DNA of 64,000 nucleotides, taken from Candidatus Haliotispira prima. GTDB taxonomy: Bacteria; Spirochaetota; Spirochaetia; SP-2023. Below, piece after piece: positions 1 through 9,306 of the stretch. The DNA is taken from contig CP123443.1 in assembly GCA_029867005.1 (NCBI GenBank), positions 992,001 through 1,056,000 of the forward strand, given 5' to 3'. The notes below the pieces were generated by a model. It was not told the origin of the DNA. It saw only the letters and a program-made list of their open reading frames with translations, and did not search any database. Both the position numbers and the translations under genes were made by a program. The first letter of the stretch is position 1; every line of letters starts with the position of its first letter.

Positions 1-1156
1 CAATACGTGCCACCAAGGTCGAAGGACGGACGTGGAAGCCCCGGTAACCAGGGATTGGCAGGTTGATTTTTTTCTGTACAGAGTGCTTTTGGATTAAACG
101 TTTGGAAATTTTTTCTACTTGCAGACGAAATCGATCAATATAAATAATGAAAAAATCAAAAATAAGACCATGAATTTCGTCATCGTTTAGCGGGAATTGA
201 ATATTGTGATCAATAAAAAAACTGTAATGCCGTTCCTGAATACGCATTAAGGCACTAAACCCTGTAAACAGATGATAAATTACTTTTACATGATTAATTA
301 GCTCTAAGACTTCCGGTTCGGCAACAATTTGTTTTTGAGAACACTGAGTATCGAAAATCGTGATGATACTGTGAAACATCTCGCACTGAGAAGCCAGAGA
401 TTCTTCGTGGAGATCGTTGGCAATGATTTCCTTACGCTTGCTCGTCTTTACGTTTTGCAGGCTTCCAAGATATTCGATCACATTGCAATGGTCCAACAGG
501 GCACTGACCAGGTAGAGTATGGTTTCCCGAGTTTGTTTCGCATCCGGGGCGGCGGGCTGAAATGAATTGCCGGCCTGCAAGCGTATCAGCGACCGGATAT
601 CCGGGGTGAAATATTTAGGAAAATTCAGGGATAATTCGTATTCTTCTGCCATTACGTCCAAGCGCAGAGTCTCGCGGAGGAAGTTCTTTGCGCTCTCCAG
701 CAGGATACGGTAAAACTGTCGGAGTACGAACTGGTTGGCCATGGCAAAATTGCCTTCCACCGAGTCCGTCAATTTTTCCGCCAGTACAGCCGGGTATTGG
801 AGAGTGGCCGTGATTGAGCAACTGTGCTTGATCACCGCCACTAACTTGCGGATATAGGCCCAATCTTGCTGCCGGTCTGCATGTACCTGATCCAGCAGGT
901 CTTCGCAGCGGGTGCACTCCATTACGAAACGATAGACACCGCCGCTATTCAAGGATACTTCTTCCGGCTCTTCCTCGTGTGTAATCATGAGCTGGTTGCA
1001 CATGCCACATAGGTCCGTGACCTCGGTGCGCAGCAGTGCCGCAAATTCTTTGTGGTAAACCCGATAGAAATTTTCTTCAAAAGTTTCGTATTGATACTGA
1101 GTCGGGGTCGGAGCCTCCGAACCTGAGCCTTCTGCCCGTAACGCTGTATCTGACAT
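1..1156 (-). CDS. Protein with C-terminal HPr-like domain, 3' end outside window
   Basis: An open frame of 385 codons runs from an ATG at 1156 off the left edge without a stop. AAGG lies about 9 bases before the ATG. The N-terminal ~360 residues match nothing I recognise. They are largely helical in character and contain two cysteine pairs (CGMC near residue 49 and CTRC near residue 80) that could bind metal. The last visible residues read PGYRGFHVRPSTLVARI, the start of an HPr fold (PTS phosphocarrier), with the phosphorylatable histidine position kept in GFHVRP (compare GLHARP of classical HPr). A large N-terminal region on an HPr-like domain is unusual for a plain PTS HPr, so a regulatory role is more likely than sugar transport; that is inference. 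The rest of the HPr domain lies outside the window. Confidence 0.8.
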   Translation of the reverse strand, partial: MSDTALRAEGSGSEAPTPTQYQYETFEENFYRVYHKEFAALLRTEVTDLCGMCNQLMITHEEEPEEVSLNSGGVYRFVMECTRCEDLLDQVHADRQQDWAYIRKLVAVIKHSCSITATLQYPAVLAEKLTDSVEGNFAMANQFVLRQFYRILLESAKNFLRETLRLDVMAEEYELSLNFPKYFTPDIRSLIRLQAGNSFQPAAPDAKQTRETILYLVSALLDHCNVIEYLGSLQNVKTSKRKEIIANDLHEESLASQCEMFHSIITIFDTQCSQKQIVAEPEVLELINHVKVIYHLFTGFSALMRIQERHYSFFIDHNIQFPLNDDEIHGLIFDFFIIYIDRFRLQVEKISKRLIQKHSVQKKINLPIPGYRGFHVRPSTLVARI

Positions 1157-1542
1157 AATATTACCTTAATCTGACCATGATTCCCGTACAATGAGCACCA
1201 ACAGACAGGTGCAGACGCAGGCAAAACATGGTCCGGCTAAAACCTTTTGAGAACAACTATAGCGTGCCTCGTGTTTGTGTGTAAATTCTCTCAGAGAGAC
1301 CGGTGGTTCCGTGGCGGAGCCACCGGTCTCTCTGAGTTTGGTTTCTTTGAGTCAAGGTTTCGCCGTCTGAGGGCGAATGCAAGGGCGAATGCGGGCCTCG
1401 TATTGGAGACCTACTCTGCCACGCCTTTGGTACCAACTGTAAAGGAGAACAATAGAGTGAAGTACCATGTATTTTCACTTTCTCCTTCATCGCAGAAACA
1501 CCTGTGGCCTGCTGCGGTGAAAGTGAGATTCTAAGCAGATTT
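1157..1542. other. Intergenic region with strong inverted repeat
   Basis: 386 bases between two minus-strand genes. It holds a 17-bp perfect inverted repeat (1290-1336) and a weaker one at about 1475-1526, just downstream of the ABC-F stop codon. No convincing gene: the ORFs here lack ribosome sites and overlap neighbouring genes. Confidence 0.5.
1290..1336. terminator. Perfect 17-bp stem-loop, possible terminator
   Basis: Arms at 1290-1306 and 1320-1336 are perfect reverse complements with a 13-base loop. It lies about 200 bases downstream of the ABC-F gene in its reading direction and upstream of the HPr-like gene. There is no clean T-run on the minus strand; a T-rich stretch follows on the plus strand. 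The terminator role is inferred from position. Confidence 0.4.
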
Positions 1543-3183
1543 TTAGATAACAATTCGATCATGTTTGCCGCCAAACATTTCATCGCGAAGTTCCGTAATT
1601 TTCCGATCCTGAATATAGTCGTCAAACTTCATACGACGGTCAATGATGCCATTGGGAGTAAATTCGACAATGCGGTTGGCAACAGTCTCAATGAACTGAT
1701 GGTCGTGCGAGCTAAACAGTAAAACGCCTTTGAATTCCATCAAACCATTGTTCAGTGAGGTGATGGATTCCAAGTCTAAGTGTGCCGTAGGGTCGTCCAG
1801 CACCAGCATATTGGTCTCGGCCAACATTAGTTTAGCCAGCATACAGCGCATTTTTTCGCCACCGGAAAGGACGTTTACCGACTTCAGGGATTCGTCGCCG
1901 CTAAATAACATGCGCCCTAAGAAGCCACGAATGTAGCTCTCATCTTCGTTGTCCGAGTATCGGCGCAGCCAGTCCGTCATACTGATATTGTCAGAAAAGT
2001 ATGGGCTGTTATTGCGCGGCAAATAGCCAATAGAAATGGTTTGACCAATCGAAATCTGCCCGCTGTCGGGCGGTACTTCTCCGGAAATCAGTTGCATTAA
2101 TGCCGTTTTCCGCTGATTGTCGATCCCGACAAAGCCAATCTTGTCGTCATTTTCCAACCGAAAATCCAAGTTACTGAACAGTTTTTCGCCCGCCGGTGTG
2201 GTATAATGGACTCCGTTGATTTCTATGACATTGCGCCCGACTTCACGTGCAGGTTTGAAGGCTACGTAGGGAAAGCGGCGGGATGAGGCAGGCAGGGAGC
2301 TCAGATCCAGCTTGTCCAGTTCTTTGCGCCTGGAAGTGGCCTGTTTGGATTTGGCGGCGTTGGCCGAGAAACGTCGAATAAATTCTTTTAGTTCGGTGGC
2401 CCGATCCTCATTTTTCTTGCGTTGGTCGCGGGACTGGGCATTGATGATTTCCGAAGTTTTCTGCCAGAAATCGTAATTGCCGACAAACATGGTCATTTTG
2501 CTAAAATCGATGTCAACCATGTGGGTGCAGACTTGGTTGAGGAAATGCCTGTCATGCGAAACTACGATGACAGTGTTTTCAAAATTATAGAGGAAATTCT
2601 CCAGCCAGGTAATGGACTCTAAGTCCAAGTGGTTGGTCGGTTCGTCGAGCAGCAGGTTGTCCGGGTTGCCAAACAGGGCTTGGGCCAGCAGGACGCGCAC
2701 TTTGACATTGGGGTCGAGGTCACGCATGCACTTATCGTGCAGCTCGTTTTCGATGCCCAGACCATTGAGCAGAATGGCGGCTTCGTTATCAGCCTCGTAG
2801 CCCCCAAGCTCGGCAAATTCGACTTCCAGGTCAGCAACCTTCATGCCGTCATCTTCATTGAAATCCGGCTTCGAGTAGAGCTCATCACGCTGTTTGCCCA
2901 CTTCATAAAGGTGTTTGTGCCCCATAATGGTTGTTTCCAGCACGGTAGAAGCATCGTAGGCAAAGTGGTTTTGTTCCAGAACCGTCAGACGTTCTTTGCC
3001 CGGCATCGCGATGCTACCGTGGTCGGCTTCCTGCTTGCCGGAAAGGATGTTTAAGAAGGTGGACTTCCCGGCTCCATTGGCCCCAATCAGGCCATAGCAG
3101 TTGCCCGGTGAAAATTTCAGGTTGACTTGGTCAAACAAAACTCGTTGGCCAAAAGATAATCGCATGTCGCTAACAGTAATCAC
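1543..3183 (-). CDS. ybiT: ABC-F ATPase, YbiT-like
   Basis: 546 residues with two ABC ATPase domains joined by a basic linker of the form RFSANAAKSKQATSRRKELDKL, typical of ABC-F proteins. These are soluble ribosome-associated ATPases without membrane domains. Length and motifs resemble E. coli YbiT. Domain 1 has an intact Walker A (GANGAGKST, residues 34-42) and Walker B (LLLDEPTNHLD). Its signature loop is degenerate, as in YbiT. Domain 2 keeps LSGGE, but its Walker A reads GIDNQRKT (near residue 352) with Arg in place of the last Gly, and its Walker B ends DDPT (near 462), with Asp replacing the catalytic Glu. The second site is therefore probably a weak or dead ATPase. The start is GTG at 3183, preceded by GGGAA; the alternative ATG at codon 7 would cut into the first strand. 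Confidence 0.88.
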   Translation of the reverse strand: MITVSDMRLSFGQRVLFDQVNLKFSPGNCYGLIGANGAGKSTFLNILSGKQEADHGSIAMPGKERLTVLEQNHFAYDASTVLETTIMGHKHLYEVGKQRDELYSKPDFNEDDGMKVADLEVEFAELGGYEADNEAAILLNGLGIENELHDKCMRDLDPNVKVRVLLAQALFGNPDNLLLDEPTNHLDLESITWLENFLYNFENTVIVVSHDRHFLNQVCTHMVDIDFSKMTMFVGNYDFWQKTSEIINAQSRDQRKKNEDRATELKEFIRRFSANAAKSKQATSRRKELDKLDLSSLPASSRRFPYVAFKPAREVGRNVIEINGVHYTTPAGEKLFSNLDFRLENDDKIGFVGIDNQRKTALMQLISGEVPPDSGQISIGQTISIGYLPRNNSPYFSDNISMTDWLRRYSDNEDESYIRGFLGRMLFSGDESLKSVNVLSGGEKMRCMLAKLMLAETNMLVLDDPTAHLDLESITSLNNGLMEFKGVLLFSSHDHQFIETVANRIVEFTPNGIIDRRMKFDDYIQDRKITELRDEMFGGKHDRIVI

Positions 3184-3694
3184 AAATTAATTCCCAACTA
3201 GATTTAAAACAATATTTTGATCGTATCCGGCTGCCCGTACAGGCAATTCTAAAAAACTCCATTTGTTGCCCGGTGCCAATTGCAGCCACGTTCCGGAGGA
3301 AAGCCTAAGAACCCTTCAAACGAACCCTAAAGCTACCGTGCAAACCCAAAGAAAAGCCGCAAAGACGGAATCAAAGCAGGCCCGGGCCTGCCCAAAATGA
3401 AGTCGGAGAGCCATACCGCCGGAGAGGAGACAACTTAGCAAAATCGACTAAAAGAATCCAGCAGGGTGGCGCAGTTGTAAACCAAATTTCAAAATCTGTT
3501 TCAAATTTGTTTTTTTCTGTATCGAGACCCATAAATTTTATTGGGTATTATTCTGTTGAGTATTGCAGACAAACCTTAACAGATCCGGAAGTTTTTTGTC
3601 ATTGAACGTAGTAGATTTTTTAGGTGTCTGTTTTTGTTGACCTGAACTTCCTTTTTTTTCATAATGGGCAAAACATATTGCCGGGGAGAATAAA
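3184..3694. other. Divergent intergenic region
   Basis: 511 bases between the minus-strand ABC-F gene and the plus-strand BspA-like lipoprotein gene. Both promoters should lie here. I see no conserved module, hairpin or credible ORF; GGGGAG at 3683-3688 is the ribosome site of the downstream gene. Confidence 0.4.
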
Positions 3695-4711
3695 ATGAAA
3701 AGTGAGTTATTCCGCAGGGTGTTACCTTGTCTTACAATAATTATTGGGTTTTTGGTGCTATTCGGTTGCACGGGGGATTTCGATTCCGGGGATCCGGGTT
3801 CTCCCGGGGATCCGGACTCTCCCGGGCCATCGCCGCCTTTGCCTGAGGCTGATTTGTTGCCCAAAGTTGTACGGGTTGAACTCAAAGGTTTTACGGATAC
3901 AGGGGACGTGCCCCTTGGAGGAACGGCCTCTTTGAATATTGTCACGGAGCCGGCTGATGCGGCCAAAGATGTTCGTTGGAAAGTGGAAGGGGACAGTGCG
4001 GTCGTAGGCAGTATTTCTGCCGCAGGGGTCTATACAGCACCTTCGCGCTATCCGGGCGTTCCCGTCAATATTGTGGCCGGCAGCATAAAGGTGCCTGATA
4101 TAGAAGGTAAAATGGCCATCCGTATCAGCTTGCCGGAACGTTGTCAGGCTATCAGTCGCACCGAGCATCCGACTACGAAAACGGAACTGGAAGCTTTAGT
4201 TAATGCGGCCATCGCGGCAGATCCCGGTGTGGATTTGAACTACATTGACACCTTTGCCATTACGAACATGGCGGGCCTGTTTACCAGCAAAGGATCGTTC
4301 AATGGTGACATCAGTTGTTGGGACACCTCGAATGTCTCTGACATGAGTCTGATGTTTGCCAATGCGTCTGACTTTGACCGGAATATTGCTGATTGGGACA
4401 CGCACAAAGTGGTGGACATGAGCTTCATGTTTAATGGTGCCTCGTCATTTAATCAGGATATTGGAAGTTGGAACACCTCGGCGGCCGAGAATATGGAAAG
4501 CATGTTTCAAAATGCGGTCGCGTTCAACCGGGATATCGGATCTTGGGATGTAGGGAATGTGACTTCTATGGATCAGATGTTTTTCCTTGCCAGCAAGTTT
4601 AGCCAGAACTTAAATCGCTGGAATGTTATCGGTGTCGCAAACCACCAAAAGATTTTTTGGGGTGCTGCTATGAACGGGGATACAACTCTCTACCCGGATC
4701 CCGGCTGGTAA
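3695..4711 (+). CDS. BspA-type (DUF285) surface lipoprotein
   Basis: 338 residues. The signal peptide has a basic start, a hydrophobic core and a lipobox ending LFGC, so Cys25 should be lipidated. It is followed by a Gly/Pro/Asp-rich spacer (GDPGSPGDPDSPG) that would hold the protein off the membrane. Residues ~55-145 resemble a bacterial Ig-like (Big_2-type) domain (PADAAKDVRWKVEGDSAVV, then GVYTAPS). Residues ~165-330 are BspA/DUF285 repeats of about 25 residues with the MxxMFxxAxxFNxDIxxWdtsxV pattern; at least four are visible. Such proteins are surface exposed, often adhesins or host-interaction proteins. GGGAG precedes the ATG and a clear terminator follows the stop, so it is a single-gene unit. 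Confidence 0.88.
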   Translation: MKSELFRRVLPCLTIIIGFLVLFGCTGDFDSGDPGSPGDPDSPGPSPPLPEADLLPKVVRVELKGFTDTGDVPLGGTASLNIVTEPADAAKDVRWKVEGDSAVVGSISAAGVYTAPSRYPGVPVNIVAGSIKVPDIEGKMAIRISLPERCQAISRTEHPTTKTELEALVNAAIAADPGVDLNYIDTFAITNMAGLFTSKGSFNGDISCWDTSNVSDMSLMFANASDFDRNIADWDTHKVVDMSFMFNGASSFNQDIGSWNTSAAENMESMFQNAVAFNRDIGSWDVGNVTSMDQMFFLASKFSQNLNRWNVIGVANHQKIFWGAAMNGDTTLYPDPGW

Positions 4712-4717
4712 AAAATT

Positions 4718-4748
4718 CCTCCCGCAGATCAAATCTGCGGGAGGTTTT
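4718..4748 (+). terminator. Rho-independent terminator of the BspA-like gene
   Basis: A 12-bp perfect stem (4718-4729 with 4733-4744) closes a 3-base loop and is followed by TTTT. It begins 7 bases after the stop codon. Confidence 0.9.
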
Positions 4749-5182
4749 GGGGGATATCTGAGAATCTTTGGAAATCGTTGGCTTTTGGGTTGGGGTTTGT
4801 TTTCGAACCGGATATCGCTAATTGAGCCTTTTATTCTGCCTGTTGTCCGAAAAGTCGATGAAATGATGTCCCCCGAAACAGCCTGGGTTACACGGGAATT
4901 TAGGAGGTGGGGATCCTTGTTGTAAACTGCCTGCGAGACTTTGTTGGAGATAATCGACGGGATGGTTGCCTGTAGATATTTGGGAATTATCCTGGATTTT
5001 ACAGCTATTTGTAAGAGATTCACTTGATTAATGATTTAGGGATTTCTAGAATGTCCGCCTTTTAGCGTGAGATATTCTGGCTGCTATTATTAAACACAGT
5101 CTTTATTTAGGGAAGGAATTCAAACAGCCTGGGGGGGCTTTTGGGGTCTTGGTAATTGCCGAGGGCCAAAAGGAATGTTGTA
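4749..5182. other. Intergenic region upstream of M23 gene
   Basis: 434 bases without a credible gene. It contains a candidate sigma-70 promoter at 5024-5052 and a G-rich stretch near 5130. Confidence 0.4.
5024..5052 (+). promoter_or_regulatory. Candidate promoter for M23 peptidase gene
   Basis: TTGATT, 17 bases, TAGAAT; 130 bases upstream of the chosen ATG. Pattern match only. Confidence 0.4.
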
Positions 5183-6934
5183 ATGGATAAAATAAATTAT
5201 TCGAAAAATGCTTGGGAGAGCGAAGATCCTTCTGTGTCGGAATCCTGCTTTGCTTTCTTGGGTGACGCAGATGGTACAGAGAGTATTAAAGATAGAGGGG
5301 GCGACATAAATTGCAGTACGGGTGGCAACAACGGGGATCATTCTTTTCGCGAAGGGGACCGGGAGATGAGCTTGGACGGGGTTCCTGCGGTTGGAGTTCC
5401 TATGGTTAACGGGCCGGAAACGGTGCATGGGCTGATTCCTTCCCGGTCTGCTCGTTCCAAGCGTTTGGAGCCCCAAAATTCTGCCGGAGCCCGCAGTAGC
5501 TTATTGTCCTTGGTTTTGAGGTTCTTTCTGCGTCCTTTGCCCTTGGCTACCGTGGTCATTTCTATACTGGCCGTTGTTTCCGTTTTTTGGTTTTCAGGTT
5601 TTACCAGCTATGAACCTGATGAGGTCTCTTGGACAGGGGCGGATGGGGAAATAATTTCCCCGGACGGTATTTCCGTTTCGGCCGGCTCATCAGATCTCGG
5701 GGATGGTCAGGAGGGTTGGGAGAACTGGAAGAGCGGTCTGACGGAAGAAGTCGGCTATCTGGAGCGCAACGAAGCTCTTGTGGTCATGCTAAAACGCTAC
5801 GGTTTGACGCAGGAACAGGGCTCCGACTTAGTACTCAGCGTGCGCGATGAGCTCGATTTGACCAAATTGCGGGCGGAAGATCCGATACAGTTATTTTTTC
5901 GGACACCTTCTGAGAGCAGAAGTTCCGCAGGCCGACAGTTGGTCGGCTTCCGTGTTGGCAGTCGGGAAAAAACGGTTGATGCCTATGTGTATCAGGGGCA
6001 GCTAAAGAACGAAGTACAGTATCATGAGCTCAGTGAGAAAGTCTTCAGTGCCACGGTGGTTGTGACTCGTTCTCTGTATCAGGATGGGGTAGATAAGGGC
6101 GTTCCCGGCGGGGTTCTGCTGGAAATGTTTAACCGTTACAGTTTTGACATTAATTTCCAGAGTGATATTCAGCGTGGTACCCGCTATGAATTGGTTTATA
6201 CCATGGTGTACAACGAAAAGGACGAAGTTGTCAGTTCGGGAGATATTCTCTACGCCAATATTACTCTGGCGAATGGGCGCAGTTTCCCCATTTTTGCATA
6301 CACCGACTTAGCAGGCAAATCCGAATTTTTCAATTCAAAAGGGCGCAGTGTCAACAAGGCTCTCCTCCTGATACCTGTCAACGGTGCCTATGTTTCGTCA
6401 AATTTTGGTTATCGTCGCGATCCGGTTCTGGGTACTTGGCGTCTGCATCGGGGTACGGATTATGCGGCTCCGGCGGGTACGCCAATCAAAGCGGGCGGCA
6501 ATGGCAAAATTATTCGTCGGGGCTGGAGTCGGGTGGGCTACGGCTATCACATTATTATCCGACACAGCAATGGCTATGACACTCTGTACGGCCACATGAG
6601 TCGCTTTCGTTCGGGCTACAGGGTTGGCTCCTCGGTTCGCCAAGGCTATATTATTGGGTATGTCGGCAGTACGGGGAAATCCACCGGGCCCCACGTTCAC
6701 TACGAAGTCCGGCGTTACGACAGACCCGTCAGTCTGAAGTCGCTGCATTTACAGGCGAGCCGGGACTTGGTGGGCATGGACCGCCGACTGTTTGAAAATA
6801 GCGTTCGGGCTTTGCAAACTCGCTTTGAAGACATGCTGCCGGACTTACAGGACATTCGTCTGCCGGTGAACTTGGCGCAGAAGGAAGCGAGCAGGCGCAA
6901 GGCTAATGGGGTCGGAGGGACCCGGCAGGATTGA
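5183..6934 (+). CDS. M23 family metallopeptidase, MepM-like murein hydrolase
   Basis: 583 residues from the ATG at 5183, which has AAAGGA 9 bases upstream; an in-frame TTG at 5156 is less likely. About 110 polar residues precede a single membrane segment (LATVVISILAVVSVFWF), so most of the protein is outside the cytoplasm. The middle part resembles the substrate-blocking N-domains of MepM/Csd3-type proteins. The C-terminal LytM domain has a full zinc set: H422 and D426 in HRGTD, and H504/H506 in HVHYE, with GYGYHIIIRH and LYGHMS between. The family cleaves peptide cross-links in peptidoglycan. The long cytoplasmic N-terminus is unusual for the family. Confidence 0.88.
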   Translation: MDKINYSKNAWESEDPSVSESCFAFLGDADGTESIKDRGGDINCSTGGNNGDHSFREGDREMSLDGVPAVGVPMVNGPETVHGLIPSRSARSKRLEPQNSAGARSSLLSLVLRFFLRPLPLATVVISILAVVSVFWFSGFTSYEPDEVSWTGADGEIISPDGISVSAGSSDLGDGQEGWENWKSGLTEEVGYLERNEALVVMLKRYGLTQEQGSDLVLSVRDELDLTKLRAEDPIQLFFRTPSESRSSAGRQLVGFRVGSREKTVDAYVYQGQLKNEVQYHELSEKVFSATVVVTRSLYQDGVDKGVPGGVLLEMFNRYSFDINFQSDIQRGTRYELVYTMVYNEKDEVVSSGDILYANITLANGRSFPIFAYTDLAGKSEFFNSKGRSVNKALLLIPVNGAYVSSNFGYRRDPVLGTWRLHRGTDYAAPAGTPIKAGGNGKIIRRGWSRVGYGYHIIIRHSNGYDTLYGHMSRFRSGYRVGSSVRQGYIIGYVGSTGKSTGPHVHYEVRRYDRPVSLKSLHLQASRDLVGMDRRLFENSVRALQTRFEDMLPDLQDIRLPVNLAQKEASRRKANGVGGTRQD

Positions 6935-7035
6935 GCAGGATTGAATGGAATGGAGAATTGCATTCAAGAATTCAACGAAAAACGGCCTAAGCGAAAACAG
7001 CCCTCTCTAAACACCCCCAAATAGTGCTAACGATC

Positions 7036-7788
7036 TTAGAGCGAATCTAAAAAATTGCGGTAGCCGGCCGGTTCTCCCTGCAACTCCACCGCAGCGGTGC
7101 CAATGACAAAGCCATTGGCAAACTCGGCCAATTGTTGGATTTGGGTTCGGCCTTGGATGCCAAAACCGAGGACGACAGGCTGGTGGTTTTCCTTCACGGC
7201 CTGTGATACTTTTGCGTATTGCTTGCGCAGTTCCGGGTTGCGAAAGTCCATTTTACTGCCGGTGATACCGCGAATGGCTACAAAATAGACGAAGGGCGCG
7301 GATTTGACCGGTTCCTGAGCCAGCAGTTTTAAATCCTGATCGGTCGTCTCCGGAGTGGCAAAGGGAATCACGGAGTGTTCTAAGCCGCGCTGACGGAAGA
7401 AATTCTGTTCGCGCAGGGGCACATCGGGAATGATTAGGCCATTGATGGGCAGCCGGTTGAAGGTTTTGTCACCATATTGCCGCAACAAATGGGAAACGAT
7501 ATTGCCGTAGGTCATCAGATAGACTTTCTTGTCGTTGCCACGGAGGACATCAAGGGCCTGATCCAGCATTTGGCGGGGGGAAAGTCCCTGTGCCTTGGCA
7601 TTAGCCAGAGCACTCTGTGCCGCAGCAGAAATCACAGGACCATCTGCGACAGGGTCGCTGAATGGCAGCCCCAGCTCGATAAAATCAACGCCGGGATGAT
7701 CCCGCAGAATGGCCAAGACTGCCAGAGATTTTTCCTGTGATGGGTAACCGAGGCAAAGATAGATTCCGCGATATAGATTTTGCTGCAT
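7036..7788 (-). CDS. trpA: Tryptophan synthase alpha chain
   Basis: 250 residues from the ATG at 7788, which has GGAGG 6 bases upstream; the frame is open further upstream but that would overlap trpB. The catalytic pair is present: E38 in FIELGLPFSDP and D49 in PVADGP, with the same spacing as E49/D60 of the E. coli enzyme. It splits indole-3-glycerol phosphate into indole, which is channelled to TrpB. The protein starts at the first beta strand and lacks about 10-12 residues of the usual N-terminal helix. It follows trpB with a 34-base gap, so the two are co-transcribed. No other trp genes are nearby. Confidence 0.93.
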   Translation of the reverse strand: MQQNLYRGIYLCLGYPSQEKSLAVLAILRDHPGVDFIELGLPFSDPVADGPVISAAAQSALANAKAQGLSPRQMLDQALDVLRGNDKKVYLMTYGNIVSHLLRQYGDKTFNRLPINGLIIPDVPLREQNFFRQRGLEHSVIPFATPETTDQDLKLLAQEPVKSAPFVYFVAIRGITGSKMDFRNPELRKQYAKVSQAVKENHQPVVLGFGIQGRTQIQQLAEFANGFVIGTAAVELQGEPAGYRNFLDSL

Positions 7789-7822
7789 GTCAGCCTCCAT
7801 ATGTTTGCTATTCGCTACCGGC

Positions 7823-9049
7823 CTACTTTTGTGTCCCGTTCCGCTGTTGTTGGGCCGCAAAATAGTGGGCCAGGTCTTTATCGCCGCGTCCGGAAAGGTT
7901 GAGTACGACATTCCCGCCCTGGAAGCGCTGGCTTTCCCGCAGCAAGAAGGCCAAGGCGTGGGACGATTCCAAGGCCGGAATGATGCCTTCGGTTTGGGCA
8001 AGCAGCGTCAGGGCATCCAAGGCCTCATGGTCGCGGGCAAAATCATAGTGAACGCGCTTGGAAGCGTGAAGAGCTGCGTGTTCCGGCCCAATACCCGGGT
8101 AATCGAGGCCGGCTGAAATCGAGTGGACAGGGGCAACGGCACCAAAATCATCTTGCAGCAATAAGGAGTGGTAGCCGTGTAGAACGCCTTTTTCTCCCAG
8201 GCCTATGGTGCGTGCGTGTCGGCCGGGGGCATCGGAGATGCCCCCGGCCTCAATGCCGTAGATCTGTACTTTGTCGGCAGGCATATCTATGAAGCTGCGA
8301 AACATGCCAATGGCATTGCTTCCCCCTCCGACACAGGCGATTACGGCATCCGGCTGTTCAATTTCGTACTGTTGCCGCAACTGGGCTGCCGTCTCGCGTC
8401 CAATGCACTCGTGAAAATAGGCCACGATGGAAGGAAAGGGGCTGGGTCCGGAAACACTGCCCAAAATATAGTGGGTATCTTCAACGCGGCTGACCCAATC
8501 TTGCAAGGCGGCATTTACGGCATCCTTCAGGGTACGCGAACCGCTTTGGACCGAGACAACTTCGGCACCAAGCAACTTCATTCTCTGCACGTTTGGGGCT
8601 TGGCGCAGGGTATCCTCTTCGCCCATAAAAATTACGCATTGGAGGCCCAACAGGGCCGCAGTCGTGGCTGTGGCAACACCGTGTTGTCCGGCCCCTGTTT
8701 CGGCAATTACTCGTTTCTTGCCCATATACTTGGCCAAAAGGCCCTGACCCAGGGTATTGTTGATCTTGTGGGCTCCGGTGTGCAAGAGGTCTTCCCGTTT
8801 GAGAAATAGTCGACAATTCAGCTTTCGGGACAGATTTTTGGCTTCGTAGAGAGGGGTCGGCCGTCCGGAGAAATTCTGCTCCAGGTAGCGCAGCTCTTCC
8901 GTAAATTTCGGGTCTTGATATAGCTGTAAAAAGAGGGCCTTTAGTTGGGACAGAGTGGGAACCAAGGTTTCGGGCACAAAGCAGCCGCCAAATTCGCCCC
9001 AATAGTCCCGGATGGGTCCGGATTCTTTGGCAGTCGATTCCTTTGTCAT
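7823..9049 (-). CDS. trpB: Tryptophan synthase beta chain
   Basis: 408 residues, normal length. PLP-dependent enzyme that condenses indole with serine to give tryptophan. It carries the family N-terminal motif DYWGEFGGCFVPETL, the PLP-binding lysine in HTGAHKINN (K95), the phosphate-binding loop CVGGGSNAIG and the C-terminal NLSGRGDKD. AAGGAG sits 8 bases before the ATG. It is the first gene of trpBA. With the rest of the pathway absent from the window, the pair could either finish de novo synthesis or salvage indole; the sequence does not decide. Confidence 0.96.
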   Translation of the reverse strand: MTKESTAKESGPIRDYWGEFGGCFVPETLVPTLSQLKALFLQLYQDPKFTEELRYLEQNFSGRPTPLYEAKNLSRKLNCRLFLKREDLLHTGAHKINNTLGQGLLAKYMGKKRVIAETGAGQHGVATATTAALLGLQCVIFMGEEDTLRQAPNVQRMKLLGAEVVSVQSGSRTLKDAVNAALQDWVSRVEDTHYILGSVSGPSPFPSIVAYFHECIGRETAAQLRQQYEIEQPDAVIACVGGGSNAIGMFRSFIDMPADKVQIYGIEAGGISDAPGRHARTIGLGEKGVLHGYHSLLLQDDFGAVAPVHSISAGLDYPGIGPEHAALHASKRVHYDFARDHEALDALTLLAQTEGIIPALESSHALAFLLRESQRFQGGNVVLNLSGRGDKDLAHYFAAQQQRNGTQK

Positions 9050-9266
9050 AACAAAAACTCCTTACGGACTCCGCTGCTATCGGATGTATTTTATACCGAG
9101 AGGCAGAAACGGGATTATAACGGAAAGAGATGTTAAAGGCGCGATGGTCCCGGCCTCATTTTTTCATGTTGTGCGGCGGCCAATGATTGTCAATAAATGC
9201 CAATAAATACCCGGGATGTCGAGTAGCCGGCGATAAAAATCATTGGTATTCCAATCCTCCGGACTG

Positions 9267-9296
9267 GAGAACCCTCCGCGTGCGGGGGGCTTCTCA
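9267..9296 (-). terminator. Stem-loop after YhhQ/VUT gene
   Basis: GAGAA followed by a GC-rich arm pairs with GCGGGGGGCTTCTC, with one mismatch and GU pairs. It begins 11 bases past the stop of the minus-strand transporter gene. There is no T-run on the minus strand, so terminator function is uncertain. Confidence 0.4.
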
Positions 9297-9306
9297 GGCG
9301 GGATAG

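Noticed and set aside
3538..4168. Minus-strand ORFs over the BspA-like gene
   Set aside because: They are shadows of the Gly/Pro-rich coding sequence and cross its ribosome site.
7789..8001. Longer trpA starting at 8001
   Set aside because: It would overlap trpB by about 180 bases, and the ATG at 7788 has a near-perfect ribosome site.
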